From Actinomycetes bacterium (GTDB taxonomy: Bacteria > Actinomycetota > Acidimicrobiia > Acidimicrobiales > RAAP-2), in contig JAJZFO010000342.1 in the NCBI GenBank assembly GCA_021805305.1, positions 1 through 9,823 of the forward strand: a DNA stretch of 9,823 nucleotides, in the 5' to 3' direction. The position numbers and the translations under genes were made by a program. Of the stretch, positions 1 through 8,211 are shown one piece after another; the first letter of the stretch is position 1, and the number at the start of each line of letters is the position of its first letter. The notes under the pieces were generated by a model, which ran no database searches, was not told the DNA's origin, and was given only the letters and a program-made list of their open reading frames with translations.

Positions 1-1
1 G

Positions 2-688
2 CTCAAGGACGAGGACGTCGCGTACTTGGCGCGGCGGATCCCGGTCGTGCTCCTCGCGGGCCGCGGCGACTCGCCGGCGGCGATCACGGTACGCGTCGAC
101 AACGAACAGGCGATGACCAGTCTGGGTGAACACCTCGTCGGGGTGCACGGCGTACGACGGGTCGGCTTCGTGAACGGGGCGCTCGAGAGTCCCGACGCCC
201 AGGCCCGCGCCCGCGCCTTTCGATCCTGCGTCGAGGGACTGGGGGCCACGATGGCCGAGCGCGACGTGCTCGAGGCCGACTGGACGTCGGCGGGGGGCGA
301 GTCGGCGATGCGCGAACGACTCGAGCACGACGACGATCTTCCCGAGGTCTTCGCGTGCGCCAACGACCAGATGGCCGTGGGCGTGATCTTCGCACTGCAG
401 GAGACGGGCCGTCGCGTGCCCGACGACATCTACGTCACGGGATTCGACGACATCACGCTCACGCGCTACTTCAGCCCGCCCCTCACCACCATTCGCCAGT
501 CGGGCGGGGTACTGGGGTCGGTGGCCGTCGACGCGCTCGTGTCGCACTTAGACGGGGCCGAGGGTGCCCAGTCCACCATCGTGCTCCCGACCGAGTTGGT
601 CGTGCGCGCCAGTTGCGGCTGCGCGTCCGACCCCGAAGAGAATCTTCGTCAGCTGCACCCCCTCGCGCACCAGCGGGTGGACGCATGA
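2..688 (+). CDS. LacI-family transcriptional regulator, C-terminal part (5' truncated by window edge)
   Basis: The 228 visible residues form the periplasmic-binding-protein-like effector domain of a LacI/GalR regulator. The reading frame is open to the window edge, so the N-terminal helix-turn-helix and hinge lie upstream. Family landmarks seen: a 'VRVDNEQAM' strand near the left end, 'GVRRVGFVNG' followed by a variable loop, 'VFACANDQMAVGVIFALQETGRRVPDD', then 'VTGFDDITLTRYFSPPLTTIRQ', and an ending 'ELVVRASCGC' typical of actinobacterial members. Family knowledge: such proteins are sugar-responsive repressors, usually dimers binding palindromic operators. Its stop codon overlaps the start of the first permease gene (ATGA), so it is very probably co-transcribed with the transporter and may regulate its own operon. 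The sugar-type regulator is one of the two main arguments that the downstream Opp-like transporter handles carbohydrate. The effector cannot be read from the sequence. Confidence 0.93.
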   Translation, partial: LKDEDVAYLARRIPVVLLAGRGDSPAAITVRVDNEQAMTSLGEHLVGVHGVRRVGFVNGALESPDAQARARAFRSCVEGLGATMAERDVLEADWTSAGGESAMRERLEHDDDLPEVFACANDQMAVGVIFALQETGRRVPDDIYVTGFDDITLTRYFSPPLTTIRQSGGVLGSVAVDALVSHLDGAEGAQSTIVLPTELVVRASCGCASDPEENLRQLHPLAHQRVDA

Positions 689-1665
689 GGATGCTGGCGC
701 GGCGCCTCTCGCTCTACGTGGTCACCGCGTGGGTCGCCATCACCGTCAACTTCTTGTTGCCGCGCATGATGCCCGGCAACCCGGTCCAACAGCTGATCGG
801 CAAGCTCACCGGTCAGATCACCCCCCAGCAGGTGCACGCCATCGAGTTGGCCTTCGGTATCGGTCTCAATCAGGGACTCTGGGCGCAGTACACCGGTTAC
901 CTGCACCAATTGCTGCTGGGGAACCTCGGCGTCTCGATCACGCTGTCGTCGCCGGTGTCGAGCGTCCTGGCGTCGGCGGTGCCCTGGACGGTCGGGCTCA
1001 TCGGCGTCTCCACCATCTTGAGTTTCGTGCTGGGGACGCTCTCGGGCGCCCTGTTGGGTTGGTTTCGCGGGTCGCGCCTCGACTCGGTGATCCCGGTGGC
1101 GACGTTCTTCCAGGCGGTCCCGTACTTCTTCCTCGGTACCGTCATGTTGTTGATCTTCGGGTCCAGCCTGCACTGGTTCCCCGTGCTCGGGGCCTACAGT
1201 CCGTCGGTCACGCCCGGGTGGCACTGGGCCTTCCTCGCCAGTCTCGTGCGCTACGGCGAACTGCCCGTCATCACCATTGTCTTGAGTTCGGTCGCCGGCT
1301 GGATGCTCGGCATGCGCAACATGATGATCACGATGATCGCCGAGGACTTCGTGTTGATGGCCGTGGCCAAGGGTCTGCCCCGTCGCAAGGTGATCGCGCA
1401 CGCGGCGCGCAACGCCGTCTTGCCCAGCGTGGCCAACCTGTCGCTGGCCATCGGCCTGGTCGTCTCGGGGGCGCTCTTGGTGGAGTTGGTGTTTAACTAC
1501 CCCGGCGTCGGCAACCTGTTGCTGCAGGCCGTGCTCAACGAGGACTACCCCCTCATCCAGGGCATCTTCCTGGTCATCACCCTCACGGTGCTGGCGGCGA
1601 ACCTCCTGGCCGACGTCTTGTACTTCGTGCTCGACCCGCGCACGCGCACCGAGGCGGCCCTATGA
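685..1665 (+). CDS. Opp/Dpp-type ABC transporter permease, DppB-like (probable oligosaccharide importer)
   Basis: An inner-membrane permease of 326 residues, normal for the DppB/OppB family. About six membrane segments are visible (near residues 9-28, 100-125, 135-160, 192-212, 250-272, 290-317). Family marks are the N-terminal 'PGNPVQQL' after TM1, 'LLGNLGVSI' (78-85), the cytoplasmic EAA-type loop around 220-246 ('EDFVLMAVAKGL...ARNAVLP') that docks on the ATPases, 'YPGVGNLLLQAV' (272-283) and a terminal 'DVLYFVLDPRTR'. The EAA loop has 'EDFVLMAVAKGL' where peptide transporters usually have a 'YVRTARAKGL'-like stretch; from memory this is more like the sugar-transporting branch, which is an inference. 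I chose the ATG at 685, which overlaps the regulator's stop; an alternative ATG two codons later (691) is possible. An upstream in-frame extension would run inside the regulator gene and is not credible. It pairs with the next gene to form the channel. Confidence 0.93.
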   Translation: MRMLARRLSLYVVTAWVAITVNFLLPRMMPGNPVQQLIGKLTGQITPQQVHAIELAFGIGLNQGLWAQYTGYLHQLLLGNLGVSITLSSPVSSVLASAVPWTVGLIGVSTILSFVLGTLSGALLGWFRGSRLDSVIPVATFFQAVPYFFLGTVMLLIFGSSLHWFPVLGAYSPSVTPGWHWAFLASLVRYGELPVITIVLSSVAGWMLGMRNMMITMIAEDFVLMAVAKGLPRRKVIAHAARNAVLPSVANLSLAIGLVVSGALLVELVFNYPGVGNLLLQAVLNEDYPLIQGIFLVITLTVLAANLLADVLYFVLDPRTRTEAAL

Positions 1666-2621
1666 GTTCGCTGCGCGTACCGCGTTCGCCCAAGGTGCTC
1701 GTGGGTGCGGGGATCGTCGCCTTCTTCGCGGTCTTGACCGTGGTCGGCCCCTACCTCGCCCCCTACGACCCGAGCGCCACCACGTTCAACGCCAATCTGA
1801 CGCCGTCGTCCGCCCACTGGTTGGGTACCACCGCCCTGGGCCAGGACATCTTCTCTCAACTCCTCGTCGGGGCCCGCGCCACGATGATCGTGGCCATCGT
1901 GGCCGGGGTGGTCGCCACCCTCCTCTCGGTCACCGTGGGGGTCGCCGCCGGGTACCTGGGCGGACGCACCGACGACGGACTCTCGCTGCTCTCCAACGTG
2001 TTCTTGGCCATCCCCGGGTTGCCGCTGCTGATCGTGATCGACAGCTACCTCCCGACCGGCAGTCGGTCGAACTCCTTCGTCATCGGACTCATCATCAGCC
2101 TCACGGGGTGGGCGTGGGGCGCGCGCGTCCTGCGCGCGCAGACCATGTCGTTGCGCAACCGGGACTTCGTCGAGGCCGCGCGCATCATCGGGGAGAGTCG
2201 CGTTCGCATCATGCTCGTCGAGATCGCCCCCAATCTGCTGCCCGTGCTGGCCTCGTCGCTGTTGTTCACCATTCTCTACTCCATCGGGGCCTACGTCACG
2301 CTGGCCTACGTGGGCCTGACCTCGACCGCCGTGTGGAACTGGGGCACCATGCTCTACTGGGCCCAGTCCAACAACGCGCCCCTGGCGAACCAGTGGTACT
2401 GGTTCGTGCCGCCCGGGGTGTGTATCGCGTTGATCGGCACCGGCTTGGCGTTGATGAACTTCGGGATTGACGAGTTCATCAACCCGCGACTGCGCGCCGC
2501 GGGGCTGAGCGCCAAGGTGCGACGCGCGAGCGGACTGCCGCGGCGCCCGCGCCTGGGCTTCACGCCCGTCGCGCGTCCGCGGGCGGTAGCGACGGTAACG
2601 GCGAGGGGGGACGCGCAATGA
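1662..2621 (+). CDS. Opp/Dpp-type ABC transporter permease, DppC-like
   Basis: A 319-residue second channel subunit. After a first membrane segment (about 13-33) comes the extracytoplasmic block typical of DppC/OppC, 'HWLGTTALGQDIFSQLLVGAR' (52-72). Several hydrophobic segments follow (about 73-98, 110-128, 138-152, 190-217, 245-265). The EAA loop is at 164-194 ('LRNRDFVEAARIIGES...IAPNLLP'), and the family's terminal 'GIDEFINPRLR' is at 268-278. After that motif there is a 40-residue basic, low-complexity tail (279-319) that is longer than usual and probably cytoplasmic and disordered. The start ATG overlaps the previous stop by 4 bp, and a GAGG ribosome-binding site lies 7 bases upstream (1651-1654). 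It should heterodimerise with the upstream permease and be energised by the two ATPases downstream. Confidence 0.94.
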   Translation: MSSLRVPRSPKVLVGAGIVAFFAVLTVVGPYLAPYDPSATTFNANLTPSSAHWLGTTALGQDIFSQLLVGARATMIVAIVAGVVATLLSVTVGVAAGYLGGRTDDGLSLLSNVFLAIPGLPLLIVIDSYLPTGSRSNSFVIGLIISLTGWAWGARVLRAQTMSLRNRDFVEAARIIGESRVRIMLVEIAPNLLPVLASSLLFTILYSIGAYVTLAYVGLTSTAVWNWGTMLYWAQSNNAPLANQWYWFVPPGVCIALIGTGLALMNFGIDEFINPRLRAAGLSAKVRRASGLPRRPRLGFTPVARPRAVATVTARGDAQ

Positions 2622-3735
2622 GCGCAGGAGACACGACGGTGGCGTCGACCATCCACGACGACGCGGTGCTCGAAATCGAGGATTTCAGCGTCGACTACGG
2701 CTGGGGCGAGGGCGCCGTGCGCGCGGTAAACCACGTCAACCTCTCGGTGCGTCGCTCGCGCGTCCTGGGCGTCGCCGGCGAGAGCGGCAGCGGCAAGTCG
2801 ACCCTGGTGTACGCGGTGACGCGCCTCCTGCGATCGCCGGGCGTGATCGCGGGGGGCCGGGCCCGCCTCAGCTACGACGACCCGCGCACGCCCGACGCGC
2901 CGCGCCGCCACCTGGACCTGGTGACGGCGACCTCGGGTGAGTTACGCGACATCCGGTGGTCGCAGGTGTCCATCGTGCTGCAGAGCGCGCTCAACGCCCT
3001 CAATCCCGTGTTGCGCATCGGGCGCGAGTTCGACGAGGTCCTCAAGACCCACCGCCCGACCATGAGTCGGGTCCAGCGACGCGAACGCGCCCGCGAACTG
3101 TTGAGCCTGGTGGGGCTCAACGACGATCGACTCGCGCGTTTCCCCCACGAGCTCTCCGGGGGGCAGCGCCAACGCATCATGATCGCCCTGGCCTTGGCCC
3201 TCGACCCTCAACTGGTCATCATGGACGAACCCACGACCGCGCTCGACGTCGTGACCCAACGCGAGATCGTCAACGAACTCGCGAACCTGCGCGCGCGCTT
3301 CGGCTTCGCGATGATCTTCATCACCCACGACCTCTCCCTGCTGGTCGAACTGGCCGACGACATCGCCGTGATGTACGCGGGCAACGTGGTCGAGTGGGCG
3401 CCGGCGCACGATCTCTATCACGCGCCGCGCCACCCCTACACCCTCGGACTGTTGAACTCGTCGCCGCCGTTGTCGGGGCCGCGTCGCGAGCTCGTCGGCA
3501 TCGCGGGGTCGCCCCCCGACCTCTCCCAGCCCGTGAGCGGGTGCAGTTTTCGCGCGCGCTGCGCGTTCGCCCTCGACCGGTGCTCGCGTGAGGCGCCCGA
3601 ACTGCGCGTCATCGACGAGTCGGGACGCAAGGTCGCGTGCTGGCTCCAGGAGTCCGTCACCGAGGTGCCCGCGCCGCTGCGCCGTGGGGTGCGCCGCGAC
3701 GACGCGGCGAGCGTGTCGCCCGAGGCGGTGGCGCG

Positions 3736-3739
<4 letters not shown>
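2618..3739 (+). CDS. Opp/Dpp-type ABC transporter ATP-binding protein, DppD-like
   Basis: A 373-residue ATPase that couples ATP hydrolysis to import through the two permeases. All nucleotide-binding motifs are intact: Walker A 'GESGSGKST' (54-62), Q-loop Gln122 in 'VLQSALNALNP', signature 'LSGGQRQR' (179-186), Walker B 'VIMDEPTTALD' with Asp203/Glu204, and the H-loop His237 in 'ITHD'. The C-terminal oligopeptide-type domain follows ('HPYTLGLLNSSP' from 272) with four cysteines at 309, 315, 322 and 341 (spacing X5, X6, X18). In some family members this set binds a [4Fe-4S] cluster. A low-complexity tail (about 345-373) ends the protein. The start ATG at 2618 overlaps the permease stop and has a strong purine-rich ribosome-binding site (around 2603-2610). 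Confidence 0.95.
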
Positions 3740-4761
<1,022 letters not shown>

Positions 4762-4787
4762 CGCGCCACCAGGTGCCGAGAACGGAC

Positions 4788-4816
4788 CGCTGTCCCCCGG
4801 AGTACCGGCGACAGCG
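4788..4816 (+). promoter_or_regulatory. Stem-loop in the gap after the ATPase genes
   Basis: A 7-bp arm pair, CGCTGTC (4788-4794) with GACAGCG (4810-4816), encloses a further 4-bp stem CCGG/CCGG (4797-4800 with 4805-4808) around an AGTA loop; a small 2x1 internal loop separates the two stems. It sits 27 bases after the DppF stop. No U-tract follows. It could protect the 3' end of the upstream message or act as a weak terminator, so that the binding protein is made in a different amount from the membrane parts. The pairing is seen; the role is inferred. Confidence 0.5.
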
Positions 4817-4863
4817 TCCAGCCGGCCCCGCAGTACCCATCAGGACTTACACGGTCAAACAGG

Positions 4864-4881
4864 AGTCGGCGCCAGCCGACT
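4864..4881 (+). promoter_or_regulatory. Hairpin in the leader of the solute-binding protein gene
   Basis: A perfect 7-bp inverted repeat, AGTCGGC and GCCGACT, with a GCCA loop, lies 8 bases before the ribosome-binding site of the binding-protein gene. In RNA it would form a GC-rich hairpin just 5' of the translation start, a place where such structures can stabilise a processed message or affect ribosome access. As DNA it is also an 18-bp dyad that a repressor could bind. I cannot tell these roles apart from sequence alone. Confidence 0.45.
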
Positions 4882-4889
4882 GGACAAAC

Positions 4890-4895
4890 AAAGGA
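4890..4895 (+). promoter_or_regulatory. Ribosome-binding site of the solute-binding protein gene
   Basis: AAAGGA lies 5 bases before the ATG at 4901 within a locally A-rich stretch that contrasts with the GC-rich surroundings. It fixes the start of the binding-protein gene, since the signal peptide begins directly at that ATG. Confidence 0.75.
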
Positions 4896-4900
4896 TACTA

Positions 4901-6568
4901 ATGTTTAGAAAGATAGCCATCATCGCCTCGGCGATGTCGTGTCTGACGTTGGGCGTCGTCAGCGCCAACGGCGCCTCGGCGGCCACCGCCACGGCGCACG
5001 TCCTCACCGAAGAGGGCAACGTGGGCGTGACGTTCACGCAGAACTTCAACCCCTTCAACTCGAATTCACTGGCCTCGCAGATGAGTATCAAGTCGCTCAC
5101 CTACGAGCCCCTGATCGAGTTCGACTACCTCAAGGCCAACACGCAGTACCCGTGGCTGGCCACGGGCTACAAGTGGACCAACGGGGGACGCACCATTACC
5201 TTCACCATCCGTAGCGGGGTCAAGTGGAGCGACGGACAACCCCTCACGCCGGCCGACGTCGCGTACACGTTCAACCTGATCGGCCAGAACCCGGCGGCCA
5301 ACTACTCGGGCGTGCCCCAGATGACCAACGCCGCGACCGTCCGTGGCGACACGGTGTCGCTCAACTTCGCCTCACCGGCGTACCAGAGCGTCACGTCGAT
5401 CGCGGGTTCCACCCTGATCGTGCCCGAACACATCTGGTCCAAGGTGTCGAACCCGGCCAAGGCCATCATCACCGATCCCATCGGGTCCGGACCCTACGTG
5501 CTGAAGAGTTACTCGTCGCAGTTGGTGTCCTACAAGGTGAACCCGACGTACTGGGGCGGCACCCCGGCGGCGACGCAGGTCAACATCCCCGCCTACTCGA
5601 GCAACAGTTCCGCGACCACGGCCCTGGCCAACGGTCAGCTCGACTGGGCCGGTAACGACATCGCCAACATCCAGTCGGTATTCGTCAGCAAGAACCCCAA
5701 GACCAACCACTACTACTTCGCCCCCGGTAATACCGTGACGCTGATGTTCAACGTCAAGTACGGGGCCCTCGGGGACCCGGCCGTTCGCGCGGCCATCAGC
5801 GCGGGCATCAACCGGGCCGAGTTGGGGATCAAGGCGGAGAGCGGTTACGAGAAGCCGGCGACGTCCTCGAGTGGACTGATCCTGCCCAACCAGAGTGCCT
5901 TCCTCTCGGCCAAGGCCACCAACGACCTCTCGCCGACCAGTGACCCGGCCAAGGTCGCCGCGCTGCTCTCGGGTGACGGGTACGCCAAGAACGCCAGCGG
6001 GATGTGGGTCAAGAATGGCCAGGAGATCTCCTTTAACATCGAGGACCCGACGGCCTACTCCGACTACTACGCCGGGGCGCAGCTGATCGCTCAGTCCCTC
6101 CAGGCGGTGGGCATCAACGCCACCGTCGACGGGGTGCAGGCCTCGCAGTGGTACGGCGACCTGGCGACGGGCAACTTCCAGAGCGCGATCCACTGGGGTG
6201 CCGGTGGGGCTAACCCGTTCCAGCAGTACCAGAACTGGTTGGACTACAACACCTTCGTGGCGCCCAGCCCGTCGGCCGCCTCGGGTGACTTCGGTCGCTA
6301 CCAGAGCACCGCGGCGCAGGTGGCGATCAAGAAGCTCGAGACCCTCAGTCCCTCGGACACCGCCGCCGTCACCAGTGCCGTGCAGGCGCTGGGCAACATC
6401 TTGACGACCCAGGTGCCCGTGGCCCCGTTGCTGTACGGGGCGGACTGGAACGTCTACTCGACGGCCCACTTCACCGGATGGGTGACCGCGGCGAACCCCT
6501 ACATGGACCCGTCGCCGAGTGACCCCGCCCTGCCCGTCATCTTGATGCACCTCAAGGCGGTCAAGTAA
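4901..6568 (+). CDS. Family 5 extracellular solute-binding protein (DppA/OppA-like), secreted
   Basis: A 555-residue substrate receptor of the ABC importer. It starts with a signal peptide: basic 'MFRK', a hydrophobic core to about residue 22, and a likely signal peptidase I site after Ala27 ('ASA' before 'ATA'). The SBP_bac_5 fold is marked by 'LTYEPLIEFD' (66-75), the family signature region 'FTIRSGVKWSDGQPLTPADVAYTF' (101-124), 'DPIGSGPYVLKSY' (192-204), 'NPTYWGG' (214-220) and 'GDPAVRAAISAGINRAEL' (291-308). Length fits the family. The only cysteine is Cys14, inside the signal peptide, in a poor lipobox context, so lipidation is doubtful. Family 5 members bind peptides, nickel or oligosaccharides. 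Neighbouring LacI-type and GH1 genes favour a beta-glucoside or oligosaccharide ligand. The first codons include AGA and ATA, which are rare in this GC-rich DNA. It lies 139 bp after the ATPase genes and is followed at once by a strong stem-loop. Confidence 0.94.
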   Translation: MFRKIAIIASAMSCLTLGVVSANGASAATATAHVLTEEGNVGVTFTQNFNPFNSNSLASQMSIKSLTYEPLIEFDYLKANTQYPWLATGYKWTNGGRTITFTIRSGVKWSDGQPLTPADVAYTFNLIGQNPAANYSGVPQMTNAATVRGDTVSLNFASPAYQSVTSIAGSTLIVPEHIWSKVSNPAKAIITDPIGSGPYVLKSYSSQLVSYKVNPTYWGGTPAATQVNIPAYSSNSSATTALANGQLDWAGNDIANIQSVFVSKNPKTNHYYFAPGNTVTLMFNVKYGALGDPAVRAAISAGINRAELGIKAESGYEKPATSSSGLILPNQSAFLSAKATNDLSPTSDPAKVAALLSGDGYAKNASGMWVKNGQEISFNIEDPTAYSDYYAGAQLIAQSLQAVGINATVDGVQASQWYGDLATGNFQSAIHWGAGGANPFQQYQNWLDYNTFVAPSPSAASGDFGRYQSTAAQVAIKKLETLSPSDTAAVTSAVQALGNILTTQVPVAPLLYGADWNVYSTAHFTGWVTAANPYMDPSPSDPALPVILMHLKAVK

Positions 6569-6569
6569 C

Positions 6570-6614
6570 CCTCGCGCGCTGCGCCGACCGTTCGGGTCGG
6601 CGCAGCGCGCGAGG
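6570..6614 (+). terminator. Long perfect GC stem-loop, probable terminator of the transporter operon
   Basis: A 20-bp perfect inverted repeat (6570-6589 with 6595-6614) with a 5-base loop GTTCG begins one base after the binding-protein stop codon. There is no T-run downstream, so this is not a classical E. coli-type terminator, but U-less hairpins are common at gene ends in high-GC actinobacteria. It may end transcription, or it may stabilise the 3' end of the binding-protein message and let some readthrough reach the glycosidase gene. Confidence 0.75.
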
Positions 6615-6678
6615 AGGACCTCGCACCTCCGTCGCCCCGTCGGGCGGCCGCGCACTCCCAACTCGCGCGAGCCGCTCG

Positions 6679-6696
6679 ACGGTGCGACGTCGCCGT
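6679..6696. promoter_or_regulatory. Imperfect palindrome upstream of the glycosidase gene, candidate operator
   Basis: Around the 8-bp palindrome CGACGTCG (6685-6692) the outer ACGG and CCGT arms also pair, with a 2-base insertion (TG) on the left side only. LacI-family operators are palindromes with a central CG, so this is a possible binding site for the upstream regulator, about 30 bases before the GTG start. A second perfect palindrome, CTCGCGCGAG, lies at 6662-6671. Both are weak evidence in GC-rich DNA, and I see no convincing -35/-10 pair in the 6615-6727 stretch. Confidence 0.25.
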
Positions 6697-6713
6697 ACTC
6701 GATACCCACTAGC

Positions 6714-6718
6714 AGGAG
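6714..6718 (+). promoter_or_regulatory. Ribosome-binding site of the GH1 gene
   Basis: AGGAG lies 9 bases before GTG 6728. This supports the GTG as the start codon; the family's N-terminal block begins about a dozen residues later, so no longer N-terminus is needed. Confidence 0.75.
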
Positions 6719-6727
6719 ATATCCGCC

Positions 6728-8170
6728 GTGACCAGTTCTCATTCCGTCGATCGCACCCGTCATTTCCCCCCCGATTTTCTGTGGGGGGCGGCGACCGCGT
6801 CCTACCAGATCGAGGGTGCCGTCGCGACCGACGGCCGTGGCCCCTCCATCTGGGACACCTTCAGCCACACCCCCGGCGCCGTCTGGAACGGCGACAACGG
6901 TGACATCGCCTGCGACCACTACCACCGCATGGACGAGGACCTGGACCTCATGGGCCGCCTCGGTGTCGCGGCCTACCGCTTCTCCGTGGCCTGGCCCCGG
7001 GTGATCCCCGAGGGTACCGGCGCGATCAATCAGCGCGGCTTGGACTTCTATCGGCGCCTGGTCGACGGGCTGCGCGCGCGCGACATCGAACCGACCCTGA
7101 CGTTGTACCACTGGGACCTGCCCCAGCCCCTCGAGGACCGCGGCGGCTGGACCGAGCGCGACACCGCCGAGGCCTACGCCCACTACGTGGACGTGGTGGC
7201 GCGCACCCTCGGCGACGGGGTGGAACGCTGGATCACCCTCAACGAGCCGTGGTGTTCGTCGTGGCTGGGCTACGGATCGGGCCATCACGCCCCGGGCGGC
7301 CACGACATCGGACGCGCCGCGGCGGCCACCCACCACCTCCTGCTGGCGCACGGCCTAGCCGTGCCGATCCTGCGCGAGACGATCGCGGACGCGAAAGTGG
7401 GGATCACGCTCAACCTGAGCGATCATCGCCCCGGGAGCGAGGACCCCCTCGACGTCGCGGCCGCGCGTCGCGCGGACGGGAATCTGAATCGACTCTTCCT
7501 CGAACCGATCTTCCACGGTCACTACCCCCCGGACATGCTGGCGCACTACGCGAACGTCGCACCGGGCTTCGGCGTGATCCGGGAGGGGGACCTCGCGTTG
7601 ATCTCGCAACCCCTCGACTTCCTCGGGGTCAACTACTACTCCCCGGTCACCGTCGTCGACGAGTCGCGCGCCACCGAGGCGCGCACCGCGGGTTACGTGG
7701 TGGCCACGGGCGACCAGTTCCCCGACCTACGACTGCGCGGACTCGAGACGCCCGGGCGCGACCGCACGGCGATGGACTGGGAGATCCAGGCCGCCGGACT
7801 CACCGCCCTCCTGGTGCGCATCCGCGACGAGTACACGACGCTCCCGATTTACATCACCGAGAACGGCGCGGCCTTCGACGACTACGTCGACCCCGACGGC
7901 AACGTCCGTGACTTCAACCGCGTCGCCTACCTCCAAGAGCACATCTCGGCGGTGCACGACGCGATGGACGCCGGCGTCAACGTCCAGGGGTACTTCGTCT
8001 GGAGCCTGCTCGATAACTTCGAATGGGCCTTTGGGTACTCGCGCCGCTTCGGCATCGTGTGGGTCGACTTCCCGACCGGTGCGCGCCTGCCCAAGGAGAG
8101 TTTTCACTGGTACCGCGACGCCATCGCGTCCAATACCGTGCAGTACGCCCGCTCACCCGGCAGCCACTAG
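6728..8170 (+). CDS. Glycoside hydrolase family 1 beta-glucosidase
   Basis: A 480-residue retaining beta-glycosidase that probably hydrolyses imported cellobiose or other beta-glucosides to glucose in the cytoplasm; no signal peptide is present. The GH1 N-terminal signature is seen at 15-31 ('PDFLWGAATASYQIEGA'), including Gln27 of the glycone site. His128 is in 'YHWDLP', the acid/base Glu173 is in 'TLNEPW', the nucleophile Glu378 is in 'ITENGAAFDD', and Glu432/Trp433 in 'WSLLDNFEWAFGY' complete the -1 subsite. Length is normal and all key residues are present, so the enzyme should be active. Whether it prefers glucosides, galactosides or fucosides cannot be settled from motifs. It starts at GTG with AGGAG 9 bases upstream. 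It lies beyond the operon's stem-loop but on the same strand as the transporter, and 41 bp before the MFS gene, with which it is probably co-transcribed. Confidence 0.95.
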   Translation: MTSSHSVDRTRHFPPDFLWGAATASYQIEGAVATDGRGPSIWDTFSHTPGAVWNGDNGDIACDHYHRMDEDLDLMGRLGVAAYRFSVAWPRVIPEGTGAINQRGLDFYRRLVDGLRARDIEPTLTLYHWDLPQPLEDRGGWTERDTAEAYAHYVDVVARTLGDGVERWITLNEPWCSSWLGYGSGHHAPGGHDIGRAAAATHHLLLAHGLAVPILRETIADAKVGITLNLSDHRPGSEDPLDVAAARRADGNLNRLFLEPIFHGHYPPDMLAHYANVAPGFGVIREGDLALISQPLDFLGVNYYSPVTVVDESRATEARTAGYVVATGDQFPDLRLRGLETPGRDRTAMDWEIQAAGLTALLVRIRDEYTTLPIYITENGAAFDDYVDPDGNVRDFNRVAYLQEHISAVHDAMDAGVNVQGYFVWSLLDNFEWAFGYSRRFGIVWVDFPTGARLPKESFHWYRDAIASNTVQYARSPGSH

Positions 8171-8197
8171 GTGCGGCGCCGGGCGCGCGCGTCACCC

Positions 8198-8205
8198 GGG
8201 GGGGA
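8198..8205 (+). promoter_or_regulatory. Ribosome-binding site of the MFS gene
   Basis: A G-rich run ending in GGGGA lies 6 bases before GTG 8212. It supports that start against longer in-frame versions, which would run back into the GH1 gene. Confidence 0.5.
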
Positions 8206-8211
8206 CGGGTC

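Noticed and set aside
355..684. N-terminal extension of the DppB-like permease.
   Set aside because: It would be encoded inside the regulator gene and gives an Arg-rich stretch unlike any permease N-terminus; the ATG at 685 begins exactly at the usual family start.
564..1496. A 310-codon plus-strand frame overlapping the regulator and the first permease.
   Set aside because: It overlaps two genes with strong family motifs in other frames, and its product is Arg/His/Pro-rich without membrane segments or domains.
1545..2618. A 357-codon minus-strand open frame opposite the DppC-like permease.
   Set aside because: Low-complexity, charged composition with no family motif, and the plus strand has a clear permease.
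4762..4900. Riboswitch or small protein gene in the gap.
   Set aside because: Only two simple hairpins are visible, with no conserved riboswitch core I recognise and no open frame with a credible start and ribosome-binding site.
4881..4910. TGGACA with a downstream A/T-rich stretch as a promoter for the binding-protein gene.
   Set aside because: At normal spacing the -10 would fall inside the coding start, leaving no leader; the A/T richness is better explained by the ribosome-binding site and start.
5372..7351. A 659-codon open frame on the minus strand across the binding-protein and GH1 genes.
   Set aside because: It lies opposite two well-supported genes, is rich in Arg/Gly/Val/His without any recognisable domain, and crosses the hairpin and intergenic region. 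It is a GC-bias shadow.
8023..8211. N-terminal extension of the MFS protein into the GH1 gene.
   Set aside because: The extra residues are non-family and overlap the conserved end of the GH1 protein; GTG 8212 has a ribosome-binding site.
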